Shown: positions 12,661 through 26,539 of the stretch, one piece after another
Numbering within the stretch: the stretch's first letter is position 1
How the letters are laid out: each line of letters opens with the position of its first letter
DNA from: Pelargonium cotyledonis
Lineage: Eukaryota; Streptophyta; Magnoliopsida; Geraniales; Geraniaceae
Length of the DNA: 64,000 nucleotides
NCBI GenBank assembly: GCA_036897625.1
Contig: JAYMTA010000002.1
Coordinates: 101,001 to 165,000, forward strand
Direction of reading: 5' to 3'
Made by a program: the position numbers and the translations under genes
Notes under the pieces: generated by a model
Databases searched by the model: none
What the model saw: only the letters and a program-made list of their open reading frames with translations
What the model was told of the DNA's origin: nothing

Positions 12661-15028
12661 CAATTCTTTATAAAAACCCTCGCGTTTTGAACATAATTTT
12701 ATAGTGAAAAGAGCATAAAGTGGCCTTAAAAAGCCGTTGTTCGAAGTAGTCTCCTAAAAAACTAGGGACTTACTAGTAGCTTACTATCCAATTCTAAGAC
12801 TGTCAGTAAAGGGAGAAAAGTCGTATTATCCTTGGAATACAAAGGCTCCGGTTGTAAAAGCTGTCTCATAAAAGAACCTATCCGCTGGGGCTAGAATTCT
12901 ATTTGAGCAATGTCGTATACAAGAAAAGTCAAGCTCTAAGCTTGCGGAATTGCATAGTATTTTATATTCTAAAAAGAAGCCCCTTCCTACAACTAAAAGA
13001 AATCCCGGTATAGACCTTTTATTCATTGCCCAAAACTAACCGAAGCCTGTAAGTAGTTCTTATTAAATCTATTTATACAGAATAACTGGCTGTCCTATGG
13101 AAAAGAGTTATAAAAAAGAGACAAATTAAGCCATAGATTTTATCTACCATGCATGTTTGGAGACTCGTTATACCCAACTTCTTTGAAAAAGGGCAGTATT
13201 TCCGATTAGTAATAGAGCTTAGATTTATCTAGAATGTATATAAGGTATCCTATTTCGGAGGAAAATAGGTGTCCTTTAGGAAATAAAGAAGCCTGCCTAG
13301 CGGGGCTCAAGCAGTATTCCTTCTATTCGCGCGCTATATCTATACGTTAAGGTTACTGCTCCTAAAAAGTTTCTTGAGTTTAGAGCGCTGCCTGGAGCTT
13401 TTGAAGTTAAGAAAATCTCCATATAAGTTAATTTTTGTTTGAGTGCAACTGTGATGGTTAGTTTTTTGATTTATCCACTCTAATTTAGTATTTCTACACC
13501 TCTTTACGAGGAGTAAGTTATGTGATACCATACTAGCTAAACTCCACGTACCCAATGACTTTGTACCGTTGTTTATTACCCCCGATCTTGTTGAGTGAGG
13601 ATCAGACTGCTGCGAATTAACTTATCTTTTGTACACCTTGAGGGGTAACCGAGCTATTATCTACTTCCCTGGGTCTTCTACTTGTTAACAAGAAAGGAGG
13701 TCTTAACTTCTACTATGAGTTCTCGGGGGACTCCTACTGTTTTATTATATAATGATTTCATGTTCATGTTATGGAATTCCGTGTATTTTTGCCATTTAAA
13801 TGATTGCAGAAATTCTTATTTTACTTACAAAAGTTCATCGATTGCACTTTGCATTGGGTTTTGAGGTTTCCCTCATGACTTGCAGTACAAAAAATAGAGA
13901 TTAAATAATAAGGATCTAACAGGTATTTCAGTAAAACCCTTTTCTAATGCAAGAAAAACCAAGCATATGATACACCCTAAACACAACGAACCAAGAAAAC
14001 AATCTCATAACATGAATGGAAATAAACTATATAAGATATTAAAAAACTAGGGAAGGACCCGTATTTAAAAAGGATCCGGAAGATAAAGATTCACTTAATA
14101 GAAGTCCTCCTAAGTAAGTTTTTCGGGTCTCTTTACTTTAGGAATTCGCATGGGTCGTTCAATAAGACAATCGGGAACATTATTAACAAATTTTTAATTG
14201 TGTTTTTAACATGACAGATATTGACTTGAATAAAGGGGGCAATTTTGTTTTACCAGGGGCTCCATTAAAGTTCTTTATTTAATTTCTAATTCCAGTACCT
14301 TCTTTCGAAATACTAGGTTTACAAATAAAAACTTTCAGAAAAAAATATACATTTTCAAACAAATATTCATAAACAAATTTTTACACGGTCAGCAAAGTCC
14401 TAAAAGAGTCAACTATACATAGACTTATCAAATTCTATATGATAACGTGCGACTCGTTCGGATTACTTTACATTCGGTCTTCTAAGACTTCTTATAAGAT
14501 CGGGAGCAGCTAGGCTAGGAGATCCTTAAGGATTTTATAACCATCGACATTTTTGAGTTGGCAGTAGCTGAACGTAGCGAATAACATAACACAAAGCTAC
14601 AAAAGAAAGGAGGAGTACCTTAACTAAATAAAGACTACTCCCGCTTAGCATTTTTCTTAGTTATCGTGGAATATTTGAAAAGTTATGAAGTTAGCTTTTC
14701 CTCTTGTCCCTGCAAGCGCGTTTGGTATGAGGTTTAAGTATTTGGGATTGGAAGAACAACAAGACGTACACAGAAATATGCAAGAAATAAGCGCCTTCTC
14801 ATCGCTCCGATTTTGGTGAGGTAGAGAGATATCTATCAACAGGAAGCCTTGTATAACTGCGATTCATGGTACTTTCAACAGTTTCCAAAACTAAGCTAAG
14901 GGTCTTACCTTTAATTCTTAAAAAACTAAAGAAGGTTTGTGAAGAGAGGCTCTACGATACCTAATGTTAATAAAGTAAACTCCAAAACGGGTGCTACTTA
15001 TTAGATAGTATAAGATGGTAAGTTTTCT
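12661..15028. other. Gene-free stretch before tRNA-Asp
   Basis: No gene recognised. Short frames on both strands (12826-13026 minus, 13340-13555 minus, 13682-13864 plus, 14657-14839 minus) show no known motif. The plus-strand frame through 12872-13034 is open for about 50 codons, and reads on in both directions only if TAA and TAG are treated as sense. Confidence 0.45.
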
Positions 15029-15103
15029 CGGGACTGATGGGACTTGAACCCCACAACTTCTGCCTTGACAGGGCAGTGCTCTAGCCAATTGAACTACAAT
15101 CCC
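15029..15103 (-). tRNA. trnD-GUC: tRNA-Asp(GUC), plastid type, T-arm insertion
   Basis: Reads aspartate codons in organellar translation. The acceptor pairs GGGATTG with CAGTCCC, and G73 (15029) is the discriminator. The anticodon stem CTGCC/GGCAG closes the loop CTGTCAA (anticodon GUC). Compared with the usual plant plastid trnD the stem has a paired change (C-G to T-A type), which argues that it has been under selection. The T arm is GTGGG/CCCAT and closes an eight-base loop GTTCAAGT instead of the normal seven: a run of four G has one extra base. That is either a homopolymer sequencing error, a tolerated variant, or early decay. It has no gene neighbours. The same-strand open frame at 14918-15253 is only the tRNA translated and should be ignored. 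Confidence 0.85.
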
Positions 15104-17012
15104 AAAAGAATAGAAGCAATACCTTACTTCTCTTTCTAATGTTATAGATTTCAGCAAACAAGTAAGAAAGGTTTCAAATAATGAGGGTAGAACAAGACAA
15201 AGGTTTTTATATTTATAGACTGAAGTCCTAGTAATACAGAGTGTAAAAGTCAAGGGTTATAAACTCTTATAATTTAGTCAGACAAAAAGGGGTCTTAATA
15301 GTTGCTAAGGAAAAAAGTACATTAAGTCAATAGGAAATGTGTGTTTATAAGGCAAGTATAGCCCATAAGACAGGGAAGAATACCATAAGATACAGAGTAC
15401 GGGTTAGAAAAGGGCAGTTATAGCTGGGAAAGTTACAGTTTAGGAAAAAGTAATCAAGGAGGAAGTAAGAAGACTTGGCTGCAGACTAAGAATGCAGGTA
15501 TCCTGAAAAGGTATTTAGATTAAGAAATAACAAAGTAAGAAGTTGGTGGTAGCTATAGGGTTTTCCTAAGATTTAGTTGGATACTAGTATAAAAGAGAGT
15601 ACATATTCGGGCATTTTAGCTTATAAGGATAACAGGGACTCTTTCTATAACTAAGTAAACTCGAGGGTATCCACTTAAACTGCATTACACTAAAAACTTA
15701 ATAAAATATCCAATCCAGACTAGTTACTAAACACTTCACTTAATTCCTCTGCTTTTTGAAAGCCCGTTAAAATAGAAGCATCAGTAAATCAAATGAACTG
15801 CTCAATAGAATTTGCCTTTTTAACTGACTAGGAGCTAAAGTTTCCAATCACAAGTACAAGTGTCCTTTACTGCAACTCCACCTCTATAACTCTTTTTTCT
15901 CTAGCCTGTAATATCCAAGCAAAACTAAAGAGGAAGCTATCCATATAAAAGTCAGATAAAAGTTGGTAGTGAGAAAGAACCCCAGAAAAATAAGACATAT
16001 CCCGGGGATGCATACCTAGTTGATTTTTGTTTCAGTAGGACTAGATAGAACAGGATAGCTGGCTTTTGTAATTATGCGGGAAGCCTAGTTAACGCTTTGA
16101 TATTATGTGTAATATATTGGAAAAAAGTCTTTTCCGTAAAATGTAATACAAGGTTTTATTAGACACCTCACTAAATAAATGTCAGAAGCCCCTTTCTTAC
16201 TAGGGTCCTCCTTTTCAGCAGGTGGGGTTAGAAGTCTTTATATTCTGTAATATATAGATAGTAAGGAGTAACTGCTACGCCAATTTCTTCCTCCTAACAT
16301 AGAAATTGCTAAACTGATCTACAATCTGAGCCTCCTATAAACCGGAACCAGTCTATACTTTTTAGAAGATTTTATCTGTAATTGTACTTCAACAACAGGA
16401 ACGAACTTAGCCACTTGTAAAAAACTTTTATTATTCTAAAGCTCGCTAAGAATCCCAATCCAATTAATCACAGCTACAAAACCCGCTTTAGTACATTAAG
16501 AGTTATAAGGAAACACTTTGGCTTTTACCAGACACTCAATTTCCGTTTAGACAAGTTCGTGAGTCAACCAAATCCAGGAGGAGTTGTTGGGTTTTTTTAA
16601 CTTTCAAGCTCCTTTCTTGCAACGTACCTCAGATATAATTCATTTTTATTCCGGGTTATAGCTTTACGCCCAGCCCCAGTAAGGTGCTCACTTTTCGTTT
16701 TAAGTGGAGGTTTAGGGGTTTCCTAAGTTATTATATGGCAAACTTTCAAGTCAAGTCGATACTCGTGCAATAATTGCTACATTAATAATTAAATGAAGCA
16801 AGTTACTTTATTAGAGCCTTTTTGCCTAGAAAAAAGAACTTATAAACCCTTTTGTTATTACTAGATACGTAAAATTTTCCCTTATAAAAGTTTACGTAAC
16901 AAGTGAACTCCACTCTTATCTGGCTATTATACCTTAATTAGTACTCCTTATTGTGTACGACCAGCAAAGCATGTACCAGTTTTTTACTAGAGCTCCTCTA
17001 CTACTGGCATTC
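15104..17012. other. Intergenic, includes purine-rich block
   Basis: From about 15250 to 15660 the plus strand is rich in A and G with few C, unlike the mixed DNA on either side. It contains TAA and TAG in all frames and no recognised protein. The rest is ordinary AT-rich spacer. Confidence 0.45.
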
Positions 17013-17080
17013 CTATTAGCCTCTGGTAGAGCGAGGACTGTATAACCTAGCGCTTGAAAGTTCGAAATCCTACCAGCAGC
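17013..17080 (+). pseudogene. tRNA-Tyr(GUA)-like relic
   Basis: CTCTGGTAGAGCGAGGACTG resembles the D arm and start of the anticodon arm of a short-variable-arm tRNA-Tyr. TGTATAACC supplies the GTA anticodon, and AAGTTCGAAATCC resembles a T loop with one inserted base. The anticodon stem keeps three pairs (AGG/CCT) and the acceptor is not paired. The short variable region is the eukaryotic or mitochondrial style rather than the long-arm plastid and bacterial tRNA-Tyr. Confidence 0.33.
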
Positions 17081-20000
17081 AGTAATTGTGTAAACTAGCA
17101 AGTGTCCATACTGAACTTATTAATTGAGTTGCTTGGAAATCCGTACTTTATCCCAATAGGGCTCTGGTCAGGTTTAGGGCTGAATGTCCATTTATATGAT
17201 CGTTTATTGTTTACTTTATTTAATATTGTTTTCTAGCTACTAGGTATGTCAGATTGCTTATAAGTGCTTTATAGGATATACTCAATCTAAAGAAACAAAA
17301 TTCTTTTCTGATTACTGAATATTTAAAACTGATTCTCAAGTTCCCACAAAATGAAAAAGCGTTTCCTTTTCCTTGTATACTTGTACAAAGGCTCGGTATA
17401 AGTAAAATAGAAAATTAAAGAGATTCCACTCATTTTTATAGGATAGGGATACATCCTTCAATTGTTTGTATATATGTTTTGGAATCCCGCCAATTCCGAT
17501 CAGAAAACTTAGAAAACTTAGAGATTTAGAAAGACTTAGGAAAGTTGTTGTAAGTAAACTACTCCATTTAGACAAGCTTTCGCGAGTAGAAATTGGTAAA
17601 AAATTTGTTAGCTAGAAAACACCTCTTATATGTTATAGAGATTCCCTATTGAGGCTTTTAAATTACCTCATATAGGATACACTACTCTGGTACTATCTCT
17701 TTTGTTTATTAATTTACAAAGGTAGCGATCCCAGTAGTGCTTCGACTTTCTCTCAAATAAAGTACTGCAACAATATCCTGAATTATTTGTTACCTATGCG
17801 AGTTCCTTAATGACTTAAAGATATCTTCTATTATACCCCAAAGAAGAGATACAGTATAAGTTTTCTTATATCTAAAATAGACTTCGTTGCCAAGCTAATT
17901 AGCTCAAATCTCTTCTGGACTGTAACAAACTGAAAGGTTACAAATGCACTACATATACCTTCTTGTAGCTTAACTATAATGAGAGGAAGTACAGTTACCG
18001 CGCCCTCTTAAATTTTACTTTTTACTCACCTCAGTTAAAAGGCACTAGCTATAGACGTAAATTTTATGCTAACTAAGTTTTTTAAGACGCTAGTTTAAAT
18101 AAGTATGGATTCGTGAATAACAAACCAAAACCCTTCATTCCGATCATCAACGGAAAACAAGACCTAAGAGCGCTTAGTACTGGATAGACAGGCTAATCAT
18201 ACCTAATTATTAGTTCCAATAGGTTAAAATTGTCCAGCACCCTCTCTCGGATTCCCTTTTATAAGATTCCCAGCCGCTATCTTAATTTATACTAAGTGAG
18301 GAAAATCCTAAATTATTGTCTTTGCTTTTCGCTAATTAAGAGACATGTTTTTAATACCTATCTATTTAAAGTCCTTATATTTAGGACCCAAACAAATACC
18401 TTAACTTGATTATATAGTACCAGAAGGATTAGAACCTGCGGTATAACTTAACGATTTGATAGTATCTAAGACACAGGTATACAGCAAGCTGACCATACTG
18501 TTTCGAGGGTTAAATTAATCGATTGTAGCTTTCTCTCTCTTTTTAGAATAAATTTTTATTAATGTTTAGGTCAAGTAATCTATAGAAATCTAATATGAAA
18601 AGCGACACAGTGTAGCTAGTATAAAAGAGGAGAGTTGATGCCTACTTTTAACAGATTAAGCTGTTTGGAATATAAAACTTAAAAAATAAGAAAAACACTT
18701 ATAAAAATACTGAAGCTGAGTTTATTATACCAAAAGAATGTTGTTAAAGTTCCTTGAAATACACCTAGAAGATTTCATGAATCCTATTTCTCAATCCTTT
18801 CCTATACCGGGCCGCTCTCATTAAATATATAAATATTTTTAAAAATGCACTTTTATTTTATTATCAGTTGACGTGACCAGGAGAGCCTTGTATAAAAGAA
18901 ACCCTACTGAGAAATTTTTTGTAATTGTATTACTTATAGTATTATAAATAATGCCAACCCCACTAACGACATCCCAGTAGGTTATAACCCTTCGCTTGAG
19001 TGTCTTGACTCAATTAAGACAAGAGACTATTCCTATCTGATCTAAATGTATACTGGATTCGAATAATTTAAGGGCATTTACAGTAAAGGGTTTTCCACTA
19101 AAAGTAATTTTAGGTTAGAATAGTTTACGAATACTTTCTAATTATAAAGACAAATCAACGATATATTCATTCTATGAAAAGCCCTTAAAGCGTTCTTTTT
19201 CGGGAATATAGTTAATGTATGATTTATGGTACATTAACCTGGAAAACTGGGGTACCTCAAGTTGAAAGCGAAACTAGGAAACTATAAATCCTATTTGTAT
19301 AGGAGGTGATTAAAAAGACTTATTTAATTCTATAATATACTAGAAAATATCTACCTTTCATTTGAATCCCTTCAACTACAAGTAAAACCAGGTAGGCAAG
19401 ATCGAAGGAGCCCTTTGGCTATGCACGCTCGTTGTTAATAAGGAATTTCTTTCGGTAGACTCTCATATAGAATAGAGTAAAATGTACGGACTCTCCTTTA
19501 CTTATTAAAGAGTTTTAATCCTTATTATTTAGGTATATTAACTGAAAACGGGAATCTATCTTTTTAGCTAGAAGGTATCCTACCCATTCATAGAAAATAA
19601 AACTTGCCCTATTCACTTGCAAAAAACAGAAAACCTCGAGAATATCGCTATATTAAGAAACTTTATAGATCGCCTCCCTTTTGTAATAGTTAACTTATTA
19701 CATGGAAAAAACTTTTATGCTCAGCTCAAATAATTCAAGGTCTAAGCTGTTATGATCGCTACCCTGAATTATTGCAATATACTTTTGGAAGCTACCTTCT
19801 TCTCCTCAGCTCGACTTGTAATAAGTTAAGGAATCAAGGTTATGTAATAAGGACTCCCTTATATTTTAATTCTTAGTACTACTTTTTATTAAAAAGCAGG
19901 TACTTACTATTTAAGGAATTAATGTATAAATGCGTTAAAACAATTGGATGGGTGCATTTTTTCGCGAATACCTCATGTTAGTGCTTTTCAGAAATAGAGT

Positions 20001-21321
20001 TTTTATAAAAGGGTTAGCCATATTCTTTATATTCTGGGAAGTTTACTTAGCCAGAGAACTTTATTAACTTGTAAGAAAGATTTAAAGATAAAGAAGTTCT
20101 AGTTAATTTAATAATGTAAAGGAGGGTCCCTGCTCGCTTTTAGTACTCTAATTAATAAATATAGAGCAGCATATAGGAATCTATAAAAATATATAGTTAG
20201 CAGAAGTACTTCCAATTACTGACTCACAAGATACAGTATTCATAGTAGAGAACTTGCTATCTAAGCGGATTCCCATTTCTTAAAGGATACCCTTTTTCTT
20301 GTGTTTTCCTTGTTTTAATCGGTGACTTCGGAGCTACCATAATAATTTTTTTTTTGAAAGGAAAGAGAGTTCACAATAGAGTAAGTCAGTTTCAAATTTG
20401 TAGTAAACAAAGAAATTGGATGATTTACTTTAATATTTGTTGCAATTAATTGTCTATAATAAAAGTTCTACTATCGAACTCCTAAGTATAAAAGGGAAAG
20501 GTTTAACCCCGTTTTTTGTTAACTTGAAAAGTATTCTTCCTATTTAAGGTAATTTTATAGTTAGTACATTCATACATTATGACACTCAAAACATCCTCTT
20601 CATACCCGTTATGTAATAACTCTTTTCTCTATCTCCACTTTATTATAGACTTTTTTTGTTACTCTCTATCCGTATCCCAAAATCCGTATGAGCCAGACCC
20701 TTATTTAGAGTCTGTATCAGTATATCTACCTTGTTAGCTACACTTTATCTTAAAAAGCTCGAATACTTTTCTCCTTGTAGCCTAACTCTTGACTAAACCC
20801 TTCCTTAGTCTTTCGTAGCTAGGTCTTAGCAGCTAGACTTCCCCCTTTTTAAATACAGATAAGTAAGAGTACTTAATTTAGGAGACACAATAATTGCTTA
20901 GATAGAATCATTTACATTAGTCTAATATGAAATAAGTTCCAGTGGTATTCCTCCTTATAAGAACTGCTCGGTGAACTTAAAGAAAAGTTGGTGGTAAATT
21001 CTCATATTTTATATTTTAGCCCTCTTTTAGTTAGCTGTAACTTTTTTTTACAAAACAACCGGTTTAAGCTCCTATCACTTTAACAAAGATGTTAGTACTA
21101 CATGTACTTTCCACGCACTATTTAAGGAGTTTCTTATTGAATCTTTTTATGTCATAAGATTCTAAGTTAAGTGTTCTAAGATAGAAGTAAAAAAACTATG
21201 CCTAATCTACTGGACTGAAGTGGCAAGCAGAAAGAATCCCCTTTTTTTTTTCACTTGGATAACCTAAATAGGCATAGGATTGCTTTCTCGGAAATATACA
21301 CGTAAACTGGGCTCTCTTTGA
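17081..21321. other. Long gene-free stretch
   Basis: No gene recognised in about 4.2 kb. A minus-strand word GCAGGTTCTAATCC near 18427-18445 resembles a tRNA T arm without the remaining parts. The minus strand from about 20570 to 20870 is purine-rich and has words such as GGCTACAAGGAG that recall the A-rich blocks at 28.7 and 63.3 kb. Poly-T runs of ten lie near 20346 and 21242. Confidence 0.45.
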
Positions 21322-21624
21322 ATGGCAAACGGGTTAACTCGAGAATCTAAATCTAAATGGATAGCTCCTAAAGTTTCTTTAGAACTACATTTTTATCTTA
21401 AGAGTTTTATATTACACGCACTCGCGCTTCTTAAGAAAAGGAGTATAAAAGAGCTTTGTCTCTCATGTGGGGCTTCTCTGGTTCTTGGTTATACTGAAGC
21501 AGGCTTATCAAAGTTGCAGCAGGCACCTCCTCTTTGGGATGTATGGGGCATAGTTAGATTCCTCTTTTCTGTCTTACCGGGGTTTACTTTTAAAGTTAAA
21601 TATTTTAAACTTCAAAAAAGTTAG
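21322..21624 (+). CDS. Unidentified 100-residue frame
   Basis: Starts at an ATG (21322) and ends at TAG 21622. It is among the longest standard-code frames here and has a varied composition: a basic, polar head (about residues 1-15), an aliphatic and aromatic stretch (about 19-40), a central CLSCG at about 47-51, and a hydrophobic stretch at about 78-95 ending in lysines. The CxxC pair could be redox-active or bind metal, but there is no second pair. I see no ribosome-binding-like site close upstream. I do not recognise a family. Its length is not far from what chance gives in DNA of this composition. Confidence 0.25.
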   Translation: MANGLTRESKSKWIAPKVSLELHFYLKSFILHALALLKKRSIKELCLSCGASLVLGYTEAGLSKLQQAPPLWDVWGIVRFLFSVLPGFTFKVKYFKLQKS

Positions 21625-22175
21625 AAGAGACTCTTGGTTTAATTAAACTCTATAATTATTTATCTTTTGCAGGAAAAAGGCAGGCAATTGAATTTTTGAT
21701 ATTACGGAGTCGACTTTTACCTATATTATCGAAAAAACCCAGAAAGTTTAGGAGTACTCTTTGATTGATAACTTGTTTACTACTTTCAGCTTTTTATATT
21801 GACATTTTTAGAGTAGTGGGTCATATAACTTTTGGTATTTTAAAATGTATACTTTATAGGAACTTCCTGTAGAACTAGGAATCGATCTAATTATATAAGA
21901 AAACCCTGCTACTGTTCGAAGTCTTTTATCCAGTTTAGGTATCCTTTTTAGAAATAATCATTAGAAAGTTAATAAAGAGGAGGCCATAAGACAGCTTTAT
22001 ACAAGGCAAGCAAGTTGGAATTAATAGATATATTCTATAATAATGCAAAAGCAGTAAAAATGACCGAGATCCCGTATCTTAATTCGCTTATATGGTAGGT
22101 AACTGAGTAAATAGAGTAAATTGGCAAGAGTTAGTAACAACAAGAATTATGTAATAGTCCTAAAAATCCTCAGAA
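21625..22175. other. Intergenic, nothing seen
   Basis: AT-rich spacer between the unidentified frame and a tRNA-like element; no feature recognised. Confidence 0.5.
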
Positions 22176-22240
22176 GCCTCCTCTTGGTAGAGCAATCCGC
22201 TTATAGTCTTAAGGTCTGTGGTTCAAATACACTTATAACT
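22176..22240 (+). pseudogene. tRNA-like element (Lys-like)
   Basis: CTTGGTAGAGCAATCCGCTT is close to the D arm and anticodon 5' strand of organellar tRNA-Lys. It is followed by ATAGTCTTAAGG where the anticodon loop should be, and GTGGTTCAAATACAC as T arm, with three of five pairs. The acceptor helix is not recognisable. Confidence 0.33.
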
Positions 22241-25200
22241 AGACAAAGAAGTCTAAACCAAACCTTATAAAAAAAAAATGTTTAGAGTACTCCCTTCTTT
22301 TAAGACTCAATAAAAGGTATTATATTCCTAAGAGTCTTTTAGCTTTTCTAATCCTAGAAATAAGATAGCTAACTAGGGTTCTACTAATTGAAACTGAAGT
22401 GTTTTCGCTTATGAGAGGAGTTCTTGTAGGAAAAAAACTATTAAGGTTTTGGGGTCCCTTTTGGCTAGTGTTCAAGATTACTGCAATAATTTAAAAGAAA
22501 AAGGTAGGTACTAGTAGCCCCTTTTTCTGGATGAAGGGTTCTTTGAAAAACTCTGGGTTACAGGTGTAGAGGCATTAGATAATAATAATATAAATAATAT
22601 TACTAAATTTTTAATTATCGGGATTTCTTTAATCTGGTCAATCTATATGTAACGTTTTACTCAAACGGAATTGCATGGAATTTCTAATAAAAAGGAATAA
22701 CATACACCCATTGTATTATTTGATAAGTAAAGCAGCCCACTCCTATATATAACAAGCATAGACGCTTCTCTTACAGCATTTTGTTAATAAGTCATAATTT
22801 TCTTAGTAAGCTCTTTGTAACCTTTATTATTTATTACTATTGACCACAGCTTTTTAGGATCCACCAGGAGTTCGTCTCTAGCAGGGTATGTTAGTACATA
22901 AGCAAGTCAAAAAATCCTTTAAAATTTTATAAGAGCAATGCTTGAAAAGCTGTGGTTTTATATACTGAATTTAGATGCACGGACTCTTTAAATAAGTTTC
23001 AAGAAGAGAAGAGTTTCAAAAGAATCTCTATTGAGGAATACCTTGTTTCGAATTCATTTATTGGTAACGGTACCTGGTAGTATAAAATCTAAGTTTTAGT
23101 TCCGTTTTCATTATTATAGGCAACCGCCAAAAGGAGTCCTGTGGTCTTAGAGAAAGGAAATCCTTAATTAGCACTTGGGTATTTATTTCTCTTTAAAGGT
23201 TATAGTAAGTACTCTATATATTAAGGATTTTATACTGCACTTGCTTTCTTTTAGCCGATAACGCAGAAACTTCTGGTACGACCTTTATTAGGATAAATAC
23301 GAAAATAATGTAGAGACACATATGACTTAAATTTTATGGGACCCCTTAAGAGATTGTCTACGCTTGAATTATTTTATAGAAAGTCAAGCCCCCCTAGAGT
23401 AAACTCTCCTATATTTTACATGATTTAATAAGGAACTCTTGTTCTTAAACTAGACACTTTCGTTACTTGGTTTAGTAGAAAACTCCTTATATAAATAGGA
23501 GCTATAAAGGGCTCCCTTTTCGCGCCTCTTTGATTTGACTTTTTTGGATCTTGACACAAAAATGAAACTGAACGATCTACTTTAAACTGCTTTAAAAGGC
23601 TGTTACTCCTAATAGCATAAAATTAAAGAGATTCGCTTCCCGGTTCTGTCGGTTTTTCATTATGAACTAGACTTGAACCTACAACCATACTTTCATTTAT
23701 AATTCGATACGAAAAAAGAGTAAGTATGGTAGACAACCAAGAGAGGGCTTAGTATTTATTCTCAAAATAGGGCTTATAAGGAACTGGAAGATAGTCTTAG
23801 TACAGTTAACCTAACACTAATACAAACACAAACAAGAAAAACAGACTTTCAGTTTAGTTTTATAGTAATTTTTAATTCAAACAACCCTTACACTTTTTTC
23901 TATTTACACTTTAACCCAGAATTGGAAACAGAGGAACACTTTCTTCTATAAATTTTATGGGCTAGAAAACCTAGCTGTGAATTACTTTTATATTTATATA
24001 GAGTCTTTAGGAGCTTTAGAAGAGCCTTACTGTACCCATATGGATAGGGTAAGTTAGGGGAGAGGGGTATCCCAAACAGTAATACACTTGATTTAAGTGA
24101 AAATTAGAAATACGAGTATAGCGGAAAAATCCTCCTAGTAATTAGGTCAAAAAGGGCTCCCCTTTGATAGATGTAGATTATAGCTCTTCGGCTTCCAAAT
24201 AAAACTTGTCGTCAAACCCCGGAATTTTATAGAATTAAATATTCTCTAAAGTTAGGTGATTAACAAGTATAGGTTTTTCTGTTAGGAGATAAAGTACCTC
24301 GCTATACTGCAGCTTGAAAGACCACTTTATTATATTATTAAGAATTTCTTTATTGTTATATACTTTTAAAAGGAAACCCTATTACTTATAATAACTTAAC
24401 TTAATCTTTGTTTTGAGGTAATTTATGTAACTAACTCCTTTAGAGACAAGGCATTCCGCTTTTTGTTTAGCTAACAAGGCGTAACCTGACAAATTGGATG
24501 GGAGATTCCTACAGTCAATAAGTATAAGTATAGCTGGTATTCCCTATTTTACTGAAGTTCTAATAGGCTCGCTTATTATAAAATCCCATAAAAATTCATA
24601 ATTAGGAGGAACCCATCTCCTATAATAGCATAAACAAAAGAGTATCTCATATATAAGGAATTTAGGAACTCCACTTTTATATAACCTTATACTTCTTTCT
24701 GTGTATATAATACAGACTTAATCACTCATTGAAGTCTCCATTATTCTAGCTAAAAATTTAATGAAAAAGACACCAAATTAAGGTATATGGCCCCCCACTC
24801 CCACTAATTAAAGTGATAATTGAAAGACTCCTTAAGGAGCAGGAATAGATAAAAGCACCTATTCAATTTATACTGGAATTCCTTCTCACGGCATGCTTTT
24901 ACTTAAGAAATAGAACTACTTGAAGCTAAAGTAATAACAAAGTTATGGATTTGATCTTATAATCACCTGGATAGGCTAGAGTCTCCGTGCTCTAATTTAG
25001 GACTCCTGTTTATCTTTGAAAAAAAAAGAGTACCTACTTCTTATCTGAGATACAGATTTATCGGTTCAATTCTTGAATAAGTAGTACCAAGGCATACCCA
25101 TTATTTATAGCACTGCTTGTCGATTATAGGAGGTCCCCTAAATTCAGGAATATCTAATTTTGTATGCTATAGAATTCTATAGACAAAAACTCCTCTTTAC

Positions 25201-26539
25201 TTTCGCAGTGACCGGTCCCGAGCCCTTCAGTGGGCTTCCCTTCTGGGGATAACTGTACGTACTGACTTCAAGTAGAATACTTATATCTGTTATATTTTTT
25301 TACTGCCGAAACTCTTCAAAGTCTCGTTAAAAAACGCTTGCTTGACGAAGCCGGAGTCTAAGGAAGGCAATAGTAAACGAACTCCTAGGTCTCCGTATCT
25401 AACTAAGAACAAAAAACTAAAAGAGACCTCAAGGTATTCTATGTAATTTTCGAGACATAACTTTCACAATTAGTAGATCAAACTTTGTTAAATATAAAAT
25501 AAATACCTACTTTTTCCTAGCTTTAGTCTCACTCACAACGGGGGAGTGGGATGTAGTTATCAAATCACTTATAAAGCTCAATACCTGTAGGTATAATATC
25601 GTAAGAACTTGCCAAGACTTTATACCTATCAAAATACCTCGTCGTATATACTTACTTAGTAAGACTCATATTATGCACCAAAGACTCTCTTTGAGCCCTT
25701 ACTAGTTTATGTGCTATCTTAGTTTTTTAAGCTTATTTTGGTATTAGATAATAGTGTATCACATCATTGGGGAATCCTTAAATCTTATAAGAAAAAGTCA
25801 AGAATCAAGCCTAGATTAGGAGTAGGCCCCATATAATGTAGATATAACTATACTTACTGTTGATTCTGGACACAGCTAAGGAACGCAACTTTATATTAAA
25901 CCTTTCTGAGACACTCAATAAGAATAAGGTTTTAACAAAGACTAAGAAAACTACTAGAAAAACAGGATTAACCTAAAATTAGATCCATGCAGCATACTAG
26001 ATAGGAACCCCTTTAGTTATAAAGATAAACCAGGCAAGCTGAATTTCAGTTTAGTATATTAAACAGATCTGAGCGATCCCTAAAACTTTTATTTTCATTA
26101 GTATTGCTTTATCGGCACTTTCCTAGAACATATCAACCAAGTTCCTTTGACTACGAGGGACTTACAAAGACAGCAAAATCCGGCCTTTAAGTTAAGTGAA
26201 AGTCTTTTATAAAAAAAATATACATAGTATCCTTCTATTTTATCAACTTAGGTTTATAAGGCAACTCTTAAACAGGCTCACTTTGGATTGGTGTAATCTC
26301 AGAAGCCTCCGAGAGTTATCCCCGGCTAAGGGTTTCTCTTTCTTTATAGGGTAGTTTCATTTGTACGAGTTATTTAGGAGCAAGTCAACGAAGTCCTGCT
26401 GTGTTTAAACGTTTTTGCATGGGTTGTTTGTAGCTTTTGTTGCCTTGATTTCGTTTGTTCTGGTTGAGAGTTTCGATTCTTGTTAACTGTTCCCCTTCTT
26501 GCTTGATTCTTGACTTTACTTTGAGAGGTAAAGCTCTGA
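22241..26539. other. Long gene-free stretch
   Basis: About 4.3 kb without a recognised gene. A minus-strand tRNA 3'-half-like word (TTGTAGGTTCAAGTC) lies near 23665-23690, with no D arm or acceptor found. Short GC-rich near-palindromes AAAGGG-CT-CCCTTT (23506) and AAAGGGCTCCCCTTT (24151) occur here. Confidence 0.45.

Noticed and set aside
12548-13182. Plus-strand frame of about 210 codons if TAA and TAG are sense
   Set aside because: It crosses at least seven TAR codons, close to the expected number. With only TGA as stop, frames of this length are expected many times by chance in 64 kb.
14918-15253. 111-codon minus-strand open frame
   Set aside because: It runs through the tRNA-Asp gene on the same strand; the central residues are simply the tRNA translated.
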